Positions 12,950 through 28,200 of a stretch of DNA of 64,000 nucleotides are shown piece after piece (position 1 is the first letter of the stretch; each line of letters begins with the position of its first letter). The notes under the pieces were generated by a model, which saw nothing but the letters and a program-made list of their open reading frames with translations, did not search any database and was not told the origin of the DNA. The translations under genes were made by a program, and so were the position numbers. The stretch covers positions 508,501 through 572,500 of the forward strand of contig NW_027459444.1 in NCBI RefSeq assembly GCF_050624435.1, written 5' to 3'. Source of the DNA: Tenrec ecaudatus. Taxonomy: Eukaryota > Chordata > Mammalia > Afrosoricida > Tenrecidae.

Positions 12950-15900
12950 CATCCCTATCATTCTTCTCATGCAGCCAAAACTCAGTCCCAGGGGGATGGC
13001 AACTACAGTAACCAGACTGTTCTGTCTGACTTCTATGTTAGGACACATAGACCATCTGAATAAACAATTTGATTCTGTGTCCCTCTCCCTCCGATAGACA
13101 AAACTGCAGCCAGCACCAGAACTTAAACCTGCAGACTAAGAGTTTGTCAAAAGTCTAGAATGAGCAGTCAAAACCCTGGAAACCTAGCCTGCAGAAGAGA
13201 AGACACAGAATCAAAAGCTACAACAGAAAAAAAAAAAAAAAAAAGCTCCAGGTGGGTGTCATTCAGACAACCGATTCCAATGAAAACACTTGACCTTCTC
13301 ACAGTGTAAAATTGCTTTTACTTCCGTACTATTGTAATTCAAACAGTTTCCCCTATCTCACCTCCAAATATAACTCCAGCAGATTCAAGTATATTAAGGA
13401 AGAGGCAATTATTCTGGTGTTTTCTCTGCACCGATTATGGAGCCTGAAACAGTTTTACTATTCTCAGCTCATACCTTAGATTTTCAACTATTTGAATGTG
13501 AAGGAAATCTTAACATGCCGCATTTCACAGGCTGCCTTCTGTGTTGCCTCACCCAGATTTACGTTTTTCATTTTGAGAGTGCCTCAACATGGTGTTTTTT
13601 TTTGTTTGTTTGTTTTTGGTCAAGGGGCATTGTCATTTTCCATCATCAGATGTTTATGGGAAATTTTACATCCTGCAGGTTCCCGTATACAACAATTACA
13701 TTAAACAATGGAGATTTCTGTATCTTCCTGTTTCCCAACAGGTTATGCTCACTCATATTGTTAGCTTATCATGCCAAATGTCCGAGATGCACAGGTGGTG
13801 TTAACTGAAGGGCGGAATGATTCATGCATTGGTCACTTTAGCATTGCAAGTTCATGAGCATCTTGATTTTGAAATTCAGTAAAGGGAGATGATGCCTTAG
13901 CCAGTAAAATGCTTCTCCTTCCAAGCCTCACGTACACTCAGACATATCTGAGCAGAAGCCACATTATCTACGTGAAACAGCTTTGGATGCTCCACATCTA
14001 TATGCAGATGCCCACCAAATATGAGATTATTTTGCTTTCTCTGAGTTGGCTCTTACTAGCAGTCAGCCTCATTCTATCTCTTTTGTAGATGGTTGTGGAT
14101 TCTGGGAGTCATTGGCATATTGGTGGGCTTATGAGATTAAAAAGATCTTTTAGGGTAGTTTCTTGATGTGCATTTAATATTTAATTACAACTCTCTTTTA
14201 TACACGTGTGTCTGTGGATTTCCTCATCTAAAGTGCACAGATTAACACATTCCCATAGCAGAGTGAACCTCCCTTCAGTCATGTCTATAGGTATTTCTCC
14301 TCCCTATGTGCAGCTGGACAGTAATTCATCTGGGAAACATCTGGTAAACCAGCACAATGGTGCTTCCCCAACTTTCTGTGATGAGGGACCAGGACATTGG
14401 TTACCTTTATAAAAGTCTCTTGACACGTCCTAGTGATGTCTGTTTCTGGGATCATAGAGGCTTCCTCTTCCTTGGTTGGTCTTGTTGGTAGGTGCTATCC
14501 AGTTGGTCTGCTTCAAAGCAACCGCAATGTACAGGACAAGGAAAGGCTTGCCAATCCTGGGCCACCCTCATATCTTTTTGATGTTTGAACCCATCTTTGA
14601 AGCCCCCGTGGGCATGCATCCTGCAAACGACCTGGCTCTTTGTCACTGGCCCTCCCCTTTAATCTGACCAGAAGTGTTCGTCATCTGGCCCTCTCTCTGG
14701 CAAGGTTCTGCCTTGGTTTACTAGTCCTCCACTACCTGACAGTGTTTCCATGAGTAGCATAAGGTTTTCAGTGGTGTATTTCGTCATTCTCAGTGTGCCC
14801 TTAGTCTAGACACCCTGCTGTGCGCTTTGCCCTTTACATGACATTGCTGGCATTGGAAATAGCAGTGACCTGCACTCTGACTTTCCTTTCTGTACCTAGC
14901 TACAAATGGACAGATTTTAAACAGGTCACGGTTTATCACCGACCCATGTACCACCCTAGAAGCAGCTTGTGGTAGATAGTAAATCACGAGTAGTCCTGCA
15001 CAAGGTGATGGAGCCCTCGTGTCTGAGTGGTTACAAACACCAGCTGCTCCAGGCGCACAAAAGGCACTTTTATTCCAGTAAAGAGTTAACAACCTCAGAA
15101 ACCCAGATGGGCAGTTCTTTCCACCTGCAGCCACCCACACTGCATGTCTTTGTTGAGATGGAGGAGGACATTGTGGATTGGTGTGGGACATATGGTCTAA
15201 TGTTGGACTTATAGACTTGGGCTGCACTGGTTTGGGATTTTTTCTCCATGTGCATTTACCCTTTATCTAAAGCTCTCTTTTATACATTTCAGTTTCTGTG
15301 GATTTATTTCTCTAATGTACTCAGATTAACACAACTAATATAAGAAAAGGCAGGACACAAGTAAGCACCCGTTTCCGTTTGGGAAAGACACTAAACAGTG
15401 AAAAGTTATTTTCCTCCATGCCATCTCTGGGTGGCACGAACAGTTAAGTGCTTAATTCGTCACTAAAACGATCATCTGAGCCCATATGGTGGTACCTCAG
15501 AAGACAGACCTGGTGGTCTGCTTTTGAACCCTCATAGAGCCTTGTAGCCCCTATCTCACAAGGTTCAGTTTGGCTCTGCACACCAGGTTTCAATGACTTG
15601 GAATCTACCCCACAGTAACTGTTTGGATGCAAGGATACTCAGTCCTGAGTTATGACCGGCCCCATCCTGACGATTCTGTCATGAGGCAGTTCTGTCCGAA
15701 GTCAAATACCTAATGATACTAGCTTTTCTTTTCTTATTTTTTTCCACAGGTAGTTAAAAGACTTTATTAGGAAGGCTTTGAAGTCAAAAGTAACACTCTT
15801 GATAGAATTTTCTTTCATCCTTTAAGTCGGCTCTGCAAATATATTATCTGTAATTTAGCTGTAAGATAAAAGATACGTTAATTTATTTAAGATAAAATAT

Positions 15901-17056
15901 ATTTTAGTTCTTAAAATTTATTCCATAAAGTACATATTTCCCTAAAATTCCCTACTTATACAAAAGAGGTAAAAAATAAAAACAAACACAAAATATAAAG
16001 TCCCCAACAAAACAGTAACTGAGCATCTTTTTAAAAATTGTAAAAAACTAACAAGAGAAAGTAATGTGTGTGTTTGTTAATATTAAAAAAAGTGAAAAAT
16101 CTCTGGACGGGGGACTCCCACCCCCTAGCTTTACATATCTCACCTCATCAGTTTGTTGGGCTTGAATACATTGGATATAAAATTACAGCTACAATGGCAT
16201 TAAAGGTGTGTGGTATAGCATGAGTGCATGCTAATTATGATAAACTTTCTAAAAACAGAAAGTGAAGCAGATGGTCATAATGCAGCTCATCATAAGTATA
16301 ATAGAGCACAACTCAGAGATTATGTTTTCTGGGTCTTTGAACTGATATGAGCCAATTGAGATGTGGGATGATGAACTGAATGTGAAATTGACCTGTTTTT
16401 TAAAAGCTTGAATGATCTGGAGGTTAAATGGAATGGGGAAAAGTATGGTTTCAATCCTTGGAATAGTGTTTTGGGGACCTTTCTGGAACCTGTTTCATGA
16501 TGCCAATTCACTATCCAACACTGTGGATAGTGACACACATTCAATGAAGCAAGTGCTTGGCTGCCAACTTTGAGCCGGCTCTATTACTGCCTACTCTGCT
16601 TATCCAGACATTTCCTTGCAAACTGGCATTATTTTTTTACACAAATAAGTTTCTAATGGCTTATTTTTTCAATTTCCATAAACCACATTATTTAATAAAA
16701 AATTTTTTGATCTCCACAAATGAAAACGTGGTTATAAAGTATAAACACGAGGGTTATTGGGTAAAAGGGACTGCAGGACACAGGGTACTGGGAACTTCCG
16801 AAGCCTAGGGATTTGGGTGGAAACACTGATTGAGGCACACTAAGACACCGCTTGACCTGGAATAGCCCTCATGTGGACCTACGACATGTGATATCTAGGC
16901 AGTGAGCCCTCCTACTCAGTCACAATCACCGACTCCTCAGAACTGTTTTGGAGATAGGGGAGACTGCATATAAAGTCCCCAGAAAGGATCAGTGTCCAGG
17001 CTGGAGTCTGAAGGCATCAATATATTAAAGATACTTGCTTCTGTTTGCATCACTTT
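12950..17056 (+). repeat. Macrosatellite unit 4
   Basis: 4,107 bp. Shares gcagcttgtggtagatagt (near 14,962) with units 5 and 6, and ctatccaacactg (near 16,511) only with unit 5. A small deletion near 15,068 lengthens a minus-strand open frame to 145 codons in this copy only, which argues that the frame is accidental. Confidence 0.92.
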
Positions 17057-20000
17057 CATCCCTATCATTCTTCTCATGCAGCCTAAACTCAGTCCCAGGT
17101 GGATGGCAACTACAGTAACCAGACTGTTCTGTCTGACTTCTAAGTTAGGACACATAGACCATCTGAATAAACAATTTGATTCTGTGTCCCTCTCCCTCCG
17201 ATAGACAAAACTGCAGCCAGCACCAGAACTTAAACCTGCAGATTAAGAGTTTGTCAAAAGTCTAGAAAAAGCAGTCAATACCCTGGAAACCTAGCCTGCC
17301 GAAGAGAAGACACAGAATCAAAAGCTACAACTGAAAAAAAAAAAAAAAACTCCAGGTGGGTGTCATTCAGACAACCGATTCCAATGAAAACACTTGACCT
17401 TCTCACAGTGTAAAATTGCTTTTACTTCCGTACTATTGTAATTCAAACAGTTTCCCCTATCTCACCTCCAAATGTAACTCCAGCAGATTCAAGTATATTA
17501 AGGAAGAGGCAATTATTCTGGTGTTTTCTCTGCACCGATTATGGAGCCTGAAACAGTTTTACTATTCTCAGCTCATGCCTTAGATTTTCAACTATTTGAA
17601 TGTGAAGGAAATCTTAACATGCCGCATTTCACAGGCTGCCTTCTGTGTTGCCTCTCCCAGATTTACGTTTTTCATTTTGAGAGTGCCTCAACATGGTGTT
17701 TTTTTTTTGGTCACGGGGCATTGTCATTTTCCATCATCAGATGTTTATGGGAAATTTTACATCCTGCAGGTCCCCGTATACAACAATTACATTAAACAAT
17801 GGAGATTTCTGTATCTTCCTGTTTTCCCAACAGGTTATGCTCACTCATATTGTTAGCTTATCAGGCCAAATGTCCGAGATGCACAGGTGGTGTTAACTGA
17901 AGGGCGGAATGATTCATGCATTGGTCACTTTAGCATTGCAAGTTCATGAGCATCTTGATTTTGAAATTCAGTAAAGGGAGATGAGGACTTAGCCAGTAAA
18001 ATGCTACTCTTTCCAAGCCTCACGTACACTCAGACATATCTGAGCAGAAGCCACATTATCTACGTGAAACAGCTTTGGATGCTCCACATCTATATGCAGA
18101 TGCCCACCAAATATGAGATTATTTTGCTTTCTCTGAGTTGGCTCTTACTAGCAGTCAGCCTCATTCTATCTCTTTTGTAGATGGTTGTGGATTCTGGGGT
18201 TCATTGGCATAATGGTGGGCTTATGAGATTAAAAAGATCTTTTAGGGTAGTTTCTTGATGTGCATTTAATATTTAATTACAACTCTCTTTTATACACGTG
18301 TGTCTGTGGATTTCCACATCTAAAGTGCACAGATTAACACATTCCCATAGCAGAGTGAACCTCCCTTCAGTCATGTCTATAGGTATTTCTCCTCCCTATG
18401 TGCAGCCGGACAGTAATTCATCTGGGAAACATCTGGTAAACCAGCACAATGGTGCTTCCCCAACTTTCTGTGATGAGGGACCAGGACATTGGTTACCTTT
18501 ATAAAAGTCTCCTGACACGTCCGAGTGATGTCTGTTTCTGGGATCATAGAGGCTTCCTCTTCCTTGGTTGGTCTTGTTGGTAGGTGCTATCCAGTTGGTC
18601 TGCTTCAAAGCAACCGCAATGTACAGGACAAGGAAAAGCTTGCCAATCCTGGGCCACCCTCATATCTTTTTGATGTTTGAACCCATCTTTGAAGCCCCCG
18701 TGGGCATGCATCCTGCAAACGACCTGGCTCTTTGTCACTGGCCCTCCCCTTTAATCTGACCAGAAGTGTTCGTCATCTGGCCCTCTCTCTGGCAAGGTTC
18801 TGCCTTGGTTTACTAGTCCTCCACTACCTGACAGTGTTTCCATGAGTAGCATAAGGTTTTCAGTGGTGTATTTCGTCATCCTCAATGTGTCCTTAGTCTA
18901 GACACCCTGCTGTGCGCTTTGCCCTTTACATGACATTGCTGGCATTGGAAATAGCAGTGACCTGCACTCTGACTCTCCTTTCTGTACCTAGCTACAAATG
19001 GACTGATTTTAAACAGGTCACGGTTTATCACCGACCCATGTACCACCCTAGAAGCAGCTTGTGGTAGATAGTAAATCACGAGTAGTCCTGCACAAGGTGA
19101 TGGAGCCCTCGTGTCTGAGTGGTTACAAACACCAGCCGCTCCAGGCGCACAAAAGGCGCTTTTAATTCCAGTAAAGAGTTAACAACCTCAGAAACCCAGA
19201 TGGGCAGTTCTTTCCACCTGCAGCCACCCACACTGCATGTCTTTGTTGAGATGGAGGAGGACATTGTGGATTGGTGTGGGACATATGGGCTAATGTTGGA
19301 CTTATAGACTTGGGCTGCACTGGTTTGGGATTTTTTCTCCATGTGCATTTACCCTTTATCTAAAGCTCTCTTTTATACATTTCAGTTTCTGTGGATTTAT
19401 TTCTCTAATGTACTCAGATTAACACAACTAATATAAGAAAAGGCAGGACACAAGTAAGCACCCGTTTCCATTTGGGAAAGACACTAAACAGTGAAAAGCT
19501 ATTTTCCTCCATGCCATCTCTGGGTGGCACAAACAGCTAAGTGCTCAATTCGTAACTAAAACAATCATCTGAGCCCATATGGTGGTACCTCAGAAGACAG
19601 ACCTGGTGGTCTGCTTTTGAACCCTCATAGAGCCTTGTAGCCCCTATCTCACAAGGTTCAGTTTGGCTCTGCACACCAGGTTTCAATGACTTGGAATCTA
19701 CCCCACAGTAACTGTTTGGATGCAAGGATACTCAGTCCTGAGTTATGACCGGCCCCATCCTGACGATTCTGTCATGAGGCAGTTCTGTCCGAAGTCAAAT
19801 ACCTCATGATACTAGCTTTTCTTTTCTTATTTTTTTCCACAGGTAGTTAAAAGACTTTATTAGGAAGGCTTTGAAGTCAAAAGTAACACTCTTGATAGAA
19901 TTTTCTTTCATCCTTTAAGTCGGCTCTGCAAATATATAATCAGTGATTTAGCTGTAAGATAAAAGATACGTTAATTTATTTAAGATAAAATATATTTTAG

Positions 20001-21149
20001 TTCTTAAAATTTATTCCATAAAGTACATATTTCCCTAAAATTCCCTACTTATACAAAAGAGGTAAGAAATAAAAACAAACACAAAATATAAAATCCCCAA
20101 CAAAACAGTAACTGAGCATCTTTTTAAAAATTGTAAAAAACTAACAAGAGACACTAATGTGTGTGTTTGTTAATATTAAAAAAAGTGAAAAATCTCTGAA
20201 CGGGGGACTCCCACACCCTAGCTTTACATATCTCACCTCATCAGTTTGTTGGGCTTGAATACATTGGATATAAAATTACAGCTACAATGGCATTAAAGGT
20301 GTGTGGTATAGCATGAGTGCATGCTAATTATGATAAACTTTCTAAAAACAGAAAGTGAAGCAGATGGTCATAATGCAGCTCATCATAAGTATAATAGAGC
20401 ACAACGCAGAGATTATGTTTTCTGGGTCTTTGAACTGATATGAGCCAATTGAGATGTGGGATGATGAACTGAATGTGAAATTGACCTGTTTTTTAAAAGC
20501 TTGAATGATCTGGAGGTTAAATGGAATGGGGAAATGTATGGTTTCAATCCTTGGAATAGTGTTTTGGGGACCTTTCTGGAACCTGTTTCATGATGCCAAT
20601 TCACTATCCAACACTGTGGATAGTGACACACATTCAATGAAGCAAGTGCTTGGCTGCCAACTTTGAGCCGGCTCTATTACTGCCTACTCAGCTTATCCAG
20701 ACATTTCCTTGCAAACTGGCATTATTTTTTTACACAAATAAGTTTCTAATGGCTTATTTTTTCAATTTCCATAAACCACATTATTTAATAAAAATTTTTT
20801 TGATCTCCACAAATGAAAACGTGGTTATAAAGTATAAACACGAGGGTTATTGGGTAAAAGGGACTGCAGGACACAGGGTACTGGGAACTTCCGAAGCCTA
20901 GGGATTTGGGTGGAAACACTGATTGAGGCACACTAAGACACCGCTTGACCTGGAATAGCCCTCATGTGGACCTACGACATGTGATATCTAGGCAGTGAGC
21001 CCTCCTACTCAGTCACAATCACCGACTCCTCAGAACTGTTTTGGAGATAGGGGAGACTGCATATAAAGTCCCCAGAAAGGATCAGTGTCCAGGCTGGAGT
21101 CTGAAGGCATCAATATATTAAAGATACTTGCTTCTGTTTGCATCACTTT
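17057..21149 (+). repeat. Macrosatellite unit 5
   Basis: 4,093 bp. Shorter because the T-rich tract near 17,698 is reduced to about ten Ts. Its first half is almost identical to unit 6 (both have cagccggacag near 18,404 and 22,497). Its last third matches unit 4 at the ctatccaacactg marker. Confidence 0.93.
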
Positions 21150-24100
21150 CATCCCTATCATTCTTCTCATGCAGCCTAAACTCAGTCCCAGGTGGATGGC
21201 AACTACAGTAACCAGACTGTTCTGTCTGACTTCTAAGTTAGGACACATAGACCATCTGAATAAACAATTTGATTCTGTGTCCCTCTCCCTCCGATAGACA
21301 AAACTGCAGCCAGCACCAGAACTTAAACCTGCAGATTAAGAGTTTGTCAAAAGTCTAGAAAAAGCAGTCAATACCCTGGAAACCTAGCCTGCAGAAGAGA
21401 AGACACAGAATCAAAAGCTACAACTGAAAAAAAAAAAAAAAACTCCAGGTGGGTGTCATTCAGACAACCGATTCCAATGAAAACACTTGACCTTCTCACA
21501 GTGTAAAATTGCTTTTACTTCCGTACTATTGTAATTCAAACAGTTTCCCCTATCTCACCTCCAAATGTAACTCCAGCAGATTCAAGTATATTAAGGAAGA
21601 GGCAATTATTCTGGTGTTTTCTCTGCACCGATTATGGAGCCTGAAACAGTTTTACTATTCTCAGCTCATGCCTTAGATTTTCAACTATTTGAATGTGAAG
21701 GAAATCTTAACATGCCGCATTTCACAGGCTGCCTTCTGTGTTGCCTCACCCAGATTTACGTTTTTCATTTTGAGAGTGCCTCAACATGGTGTTTTTTTTT
21801 TGGTCAAGGGGCATTGTCATTTTCCATCATCAGATGTTTATGGGAAATTTTACATCCTGCAGGTCCCCGTATACAACAATTACATTAAACAATGGAGATT
21901 TCTGTATCTTCCTGTTTTCCCAACAGGTTATGCTCACTCATATTGTTAGCTTATCACGCCAAATGTCCGAGATGCACAGGTGGTGTTAACTGAAGGGCGG
22001 AATGATTCATGCATTGGTCACTTTAGCATTGCAAGTTCATGAGCATCTTGATTTTGAAATTCAGTAAAGGGAGATGAGGACTTAGCCAGTAAAATGCTAC
22101 TCTTTCCAAGCCTCACGTACACTCAGACATATCTGAGCAGAAGCCACATTATCTACGTGAAACAGCTTTGGATGCTCCACATCTATATGCAGATGCCCAC
22201 CAAATATGAGATTATTTTGCTTTCTCTGAGTTGGCTCTTACTAGCAGTCAGCCTCATTCTATCTCTTTTGTAGATGGTTGTGGATTCTGGGGTTCATTGG
22301 CATAATGGTGGGCTTATGAGATTAAAAAGATCTTTTAGGGTAGTTTCTTGATGTGCATTTAATATTTAATTACAACTCTCTTTTATACACGTGTGTCTGT
22401 GGATTTCCACATCTAAAGTGCACAGATTAACACATTCCCATAGCAGAGTGAACCTCCCTTCAGTCATGTCTATAGGTATTTCTCCTCCCTATGTGCAGCC
22501 GGACAGTAATTCATCTGGGAAACATCTGGTAAACCAGCACAATGGTGCTTCCCCAACTTTCTGTGATGAGGGACCAGGACATTGGTTACCTTTATAAAAG
22601 TCTCCTGACACGTCCGAGTGATGTCTGTTTCTGGGATCATAGAGGCTTCCTCTTCCTTGGTTGGTCTTGTTGGTAGGTGCTATCCAGTTGGTCTGCTTCA
22701 AAGCAACCGCAATGTACAGGACAAGGAAAAGCTTGCCAATCCTGGGCCACCCTCATATCTTTTTGATGTTTGAACCCATCTTTGAAGCCCCCGTGGGCAT
22801 GCATCCTGCAAACGACCTGGCTCTTTGTCACTGGCCCTCCCCTTTAATCTGACCAGAAGTGTTCGTCATCTGGCCCTCTCTCTGGCAAGGTTCTGCCTTG
22901 GTTTACTAGTCCTCCACTACCTGACAGTGTTTCCATGAGTAGCATAAGGTTTTCAGTGGTGTATTTCGTCATCCTCAGTGTGTCCTTAGTCTAGACACCC
23001 TGCTGCGCGCTTTGCCCTTTACATGACATTGCTGGCATTGGAAATAGCAGTGACCTGCACTCTGACTCTCCTTTCTGTACCTAGCTACAAATGGACTGAT
23101 TTTAAACAGGTCACGGTTTATCACCGACCCATGTACCACCCTAGAAGCAGCTTGTGGTAGATAATAAATCACGAGTAGTCCTGCACAAGGTGATGGAGCC
23201 CTCGTGTCTGAGTGGTTACAAACACCAGCCGCTCCAGGCGCACAAAAGGCGCTTTTAATTCCAGTAAAGAGTTAACAACCTCAGAAACCCAGATGGGCAG
23301 TTCTTTCCACCTGCAGCCACCCACACTGCATGTCTTTGTTGAGATGGAGGAGGACATTGTGGATTGGTGTGGGACATATGGGCTAATGTTGGACTTATAG
23401 ACATGGGCTGCACTGGTTTGGGATTTTTTCTCCATGTGCATTTACCCTTTATCTAAAGCTCTCTTTTATACATTTCAGTTTCTGTGGATTTATTTCTCTA
23501 ATGTACTCAGATTAACACAACTAATATAAGAAAAGGCAGGACACAAGTAAGCACCCGTTTCCATTTGGGAAAGACACTAAACAGTGAAAAGCTATTTTCC
23601 TCCATGCCATCTCTGGGTGGCACAAACAGCTAAGTGTTCAATTCGTAACTAAAACGATCATCTGAGCCCATATGGTGGTACCTCAGAAGACAGACCTGGT
23701 GGTCTGCTTTTGAACCCTCATAGAGCCTTGTAGCCCCTATCTCACAAGGTTCAGTTTGGCTCTGCACACCAGGTTTCAATGACTTGGAATCTACCCCACA
23801 GTAACTGTTTGGATGCAAGGATACTCAGTCCTGAGTTATGACCGGCCCCATCCTGACGATTCTGTCATGAGGCAGTTCTGTCCGAAGTCAAATACCTCAT
23901 GATACTAGCTTTTCTTTTCTTATTTTTTTCCACAGGTAGTTAAAAGACTTTATTAGGAAGGCTTTGAAGTCAAAAGTAACACTCTTGATAGAATTTTCTT
24001 TCATCCTTTAAGTCGGCTCTGCAAATATATAATCAGTGATTTAGCTGTAAGATAAAAGATACGTTAATTTATTTAAGATAAAATATATTTTAGTTCTTAA

Positions 24101-25239
24101 AATTTATTCCATAAAGTGCATATTTCCCTAAAATTCCCTACTTATACAAAAGAGGTAAAAAATAAAAACAAACACAAAATATAAAATCCCCAACAAAACA
24201 GTAACTGAGCTTCTTTTTAAAAATTGTAAAAAACTCACAAGAGAAACTAATGTCTGTGTTTGTTAATATTAAAAAAAGTGAAAAATCTCTGGATGGGGGA
24301 CTCCCACACCCTAGCTTTACATATCTCACCTCATCAGTCTGTGGGGCTTGAATACATTGGATATAAAATTACAGCTACATTGGCATTAAAGGTGTGTGGT
24401 ATAGCATGAGTGCATGCTACTTCTGATAAACTTTCTAAAAACAGAAAGTGAAGCAGATGGTCATAATGCAGCTCATCATAAGTATAATAGAGCACAACTC
24501 AGAGATTATGTTTTCTGCGTCTTTGAACTGATATGAGCCAATTGAGATGTGGGATGATGAACTGAATGTGAAATTGACCTGTTTTTTAAAAGCTTGAATG
24601 ATCTGGAGGTTAAATGGAATGGGGAAATGTATGGTTTCAATCCTTGGAATAGTGTTTTGGGGACCTTTCTGGAACCGTTTTCATGATGCCAATTAACTTC
24701 CAACACTGTGGATAGTGACACACATTCAATGAAGCAAGTGCTTGGCTGCCAACTTTGAGCCGGCTCTATTACTGCCTACTCTGCTTATCCAGACATTTCC
24801 TTGCAAACTGGCATTATTTTTTTACACAAATAAGTTTCTAATGGCTTATTTTTTCAATTTCCATAAACCACATTATTTAATAATTTTTTTTGATCTCCAC
24901 AAATGAAAACTTGGTTATAAAGTATAAACACGAGGGTTATTGGGTAAAATTGACTGCAGGACACAGGGTACTGGGAACTTCGAAAGCCTAGGGATTTGGG
25001 TGGAAACACTGATTGAGGCACACTAAGACACCGCTTGACCTGGAATAGCCCTCATGTGGACCTACGACGTGTGATATCTAGGCAGTGAGCCCTCCTACTC
25101 AGTCAGAATCACCGACTCCTCAGAACTGTTTTGGAGATAAGGGAGACTGCATATAAAATCCCCAGAAAGGATCAGTGTCCAGGCTGGAGTCTGAAGGCAT
25201 CAATATATTAAAGATACTTGCTTCTGTTTGCATCACTTT
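21150..25239 (+). repeat. Macrosatellite unit 6
   Basis: 4,090 bp, the shortest copy. Short T-tract near 21,790 as in units 5 and 7. The first half pairs with unit 5 and the last third with unit 7: ggatgggggactcccacac near 24,292, and tctgcgtctttgaac near 24,514. Confidence 0.93.
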
Positions 25240-28200
25240 CATCCCTATCATTCTTCTCATGCAGCCAAAACTCAGTCCCAGGGGGATGGCAACTACAGTA
25301 ACCAGACTGTTCTGTCTGACTTCTATGTTAGGACACATAGACCATCTGAATAAACAATTTGATTCTGTGTCCCTCTCCCTCCGATAGACAAAACTGCAGC
25401 CAGCACCAGAACTTAAGCCTGCAGACTAAGAGTTTCTCAAAAGTCTAGAATAAGCAGTCAATACCCTGGAAACCTAGCCTGCAGAAGAGAAGACACAGAA
25501 TCAAAAGCTACAACTGAAAAAAAAAAAAAAAAGCTCCAGGTGGGTGTCATTCAGACAACCGATTCCAATGAAAACACTTGACCTTCTCACAGTGTAAGAT
25601 TGCTTTTACTTCTGTACTATTGTAATTCAAACAGTTTCCCCTATCTCACCTCCAAATGTAACTCCAGCAGATTCAAGTATATTAAGGAAGAGGCAATTAT
25701 TCTGGTGTTTTCTCTGCACCGATTATGGAGCCTGAAACAGTTTTACTATTCTCAGCTCATGCCTTAGATTTTCAACTATTTGAATGTGAAGGAAATCATA
25801 ACATGCCGCATTTCACAGGCTGCCTTCTGTGTTGCCTCACCCAGATTTACGTTTTTCATTTTGAGAGTGCCTCAACATGGTGTTTTTTTTTTTTTGGTCA
25901 AGGGGCATTGTCATTTTCCATCATCAGATGTTTATGGGAAATTTTACATCCTGCAGGTCCCCGTATACAACAATTACATTAAACAATGGAGATTTCTGTA
26001 TCTTCCTGTTTTCCCAACAGGTTATGCTCACTCATATTGTTAGCTTATCACGCCAAATGTCCGAGATGCACAGGTGGTGTTAACTGAAGGGCGGAATGAT
26101 TCATGCATTGGTCACTTTAGCATTGCAAGTTCATGAGCATCTTGATTTTGAAATTCAGTAAAGGGAGATGAGGACTTAGCCAGTAAAATGCAACTCTTTC
26201 CAAGCCTCACGTACACTCAGACATATCTGAGCAGAAGCCACATTATCTACGTGAAACAGCTTTGGATGCTCCACATCTATATGCAGATGCCCACCAAATA
26301 TGAGATTATTTTGCTTTCTCTGAGTTGGCTCTTACTAGCAGTCAGCCTCATTCTATCTCTTTTGTAGATGGTTGTGGATTCTGGGGTTCATTGGCATAAT
26401 GGTGGGCTTATGAGATTAAAAAGATCTTTTAGGGTAGTTTCTTGATGTGCATTTAATATTTAATTACAACTCTCTTTTATACACGTGTGTCTGTGGATTT
26501 CCACATCTAAAGTGCACAGATTAACACATTCCCATAGCAGAGTGAACCTCCCTTCAGTCATGTCTATAGGTATTTCTCCTCCCTATGTGCAGCTGGACAG
26601 TAATTCATCTGGGAAACATCTGGTAAACCAGCACAATGGTGCTTCCCCAACTTTCTGTGATGAGGGACCAGGACATTGGTTACCTTTATAAAAGTCTCCT
26701 GACACGTCCGAGTGATGTCTGTTTCTGGGATCATAGAGGCTTCCTCTTCCTTGGTTGGTCTTGTTGGTAGGTGCTATCCAGTAGGTCTGCTTCAAAGCAA
26801 CCGCAATGTACAGGACAAGGAAAGGCTTGCCAATCCTGGGCCACCCTCATATCTTTTTGATGTTTGAACCCATCTTTGAAGCCCCCGTGGGCATGCATCC
26901 TGCAAACGACCTGGCTCTTTGTCACTGGCCCTCCCCTTTAATCTGACCAGAAGTGTTCCTCATCTGGCCCTCTCTCTGGCAAGGTTCTGCCTTGGTTTAC
27001 TAGTCCTCCACTACCTGACAGTGTTTCCATGAGTAGCATAAGGTTTTCAGTGGTGTATTTCGTCATCCTCAGTGTGTCTTTAGTCTAGACACCCTGCTGC
27101 GCGCTTTGCCCTTTACATGACATTGCTGGCATTGGAAATAGCAGTGACCTGCACTATGACTTTCCTTTCTGTATCTAGCTACAAATGGACAGATTTTAAA
27201 CAGGTCACGGTTTATGACCGACCCATGTACCACCCTTGAAGCAGCATTGGGGTAGATAATAAATCACGAGTAGTCCTGCACAAGGAGATGGAGCCCTCAT
27301 GTCTGAGTGGTTACAAACACCAGCCGCTCCAGGAGCACAAAAGGCGCTTTTAATTCCAGTAAAGAGTTAACAACCTCTGAAACCCAGATGGGCAGTTCTT
27401 TCCACCTGCAGACACCCACACTGCATGTCTTTGTTGAGATGGAGGAGGACATTGTGGATTGGTGTGGGACATATGGGCTAATGTTGGACTTGTAGACTTG
27501 GGCTGCACTGGTTTGTGATTTTTTCTCCATGTGCATTTACCCTTTATCTAAAGCTCTCTTTTATACATTTCAGTTTCTGTGGATTTATTTCTCTAATGTA
27601 CTCTGATTAACACAACTAATATAAGAAAAGGCAGGACACAAGTAAGCACCCGTTTCCGTTTGGGAAAAACACTAAACAGTGAAAAGCTATTTTCCTCCAT
27701 GCTATCTCTGGGTGGCACAAACAGCTAAGTGCTCAATTCGTAACTAAAACGATCATCTGAGCCCATATGGTGGTACCTCAGAAGACAGACCTGGTGGTCT
27801 GCTTTTGAACCCTCATAGAGCCTTGTAGCCCCTATCTCACAAGGTTCAGTTTGGCTCTGCACACCAGGTTTCAATGACTTGGAATCTACCCCACAGTAAC
27901 TGTTTGGATGCAAGGATACTCAGTCCTGAGTTATGACCGGCCCCATCCTGACGATTCTGTCATGAGGCAGTTCTGTCCGAAGTCAAATACCTCATGATAC
28001 TAGCTTTTCTTTTCTTATTTTTTTCCACAGGTAGTTAAAAGACTTTATTAGGAAGGCTTTGAAGTCAAAAGTAACACTCTTGATAGAATTTTCTTTCATC
28101 CTTTAAGTCGGCTCTGCAAATATATAATCAGTGATTTAGCTGTAAGATAAAAGATACGTTAATTTATTTAAGATAAAATATATTTTAGTTCTTAAAATTT

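Noticed and set aside
14790..15227. A 145-codon minus-strand frame in unit 4
   Set aside because: It exists because of a small deletion in this copy; other units have the same DNA in split frames.
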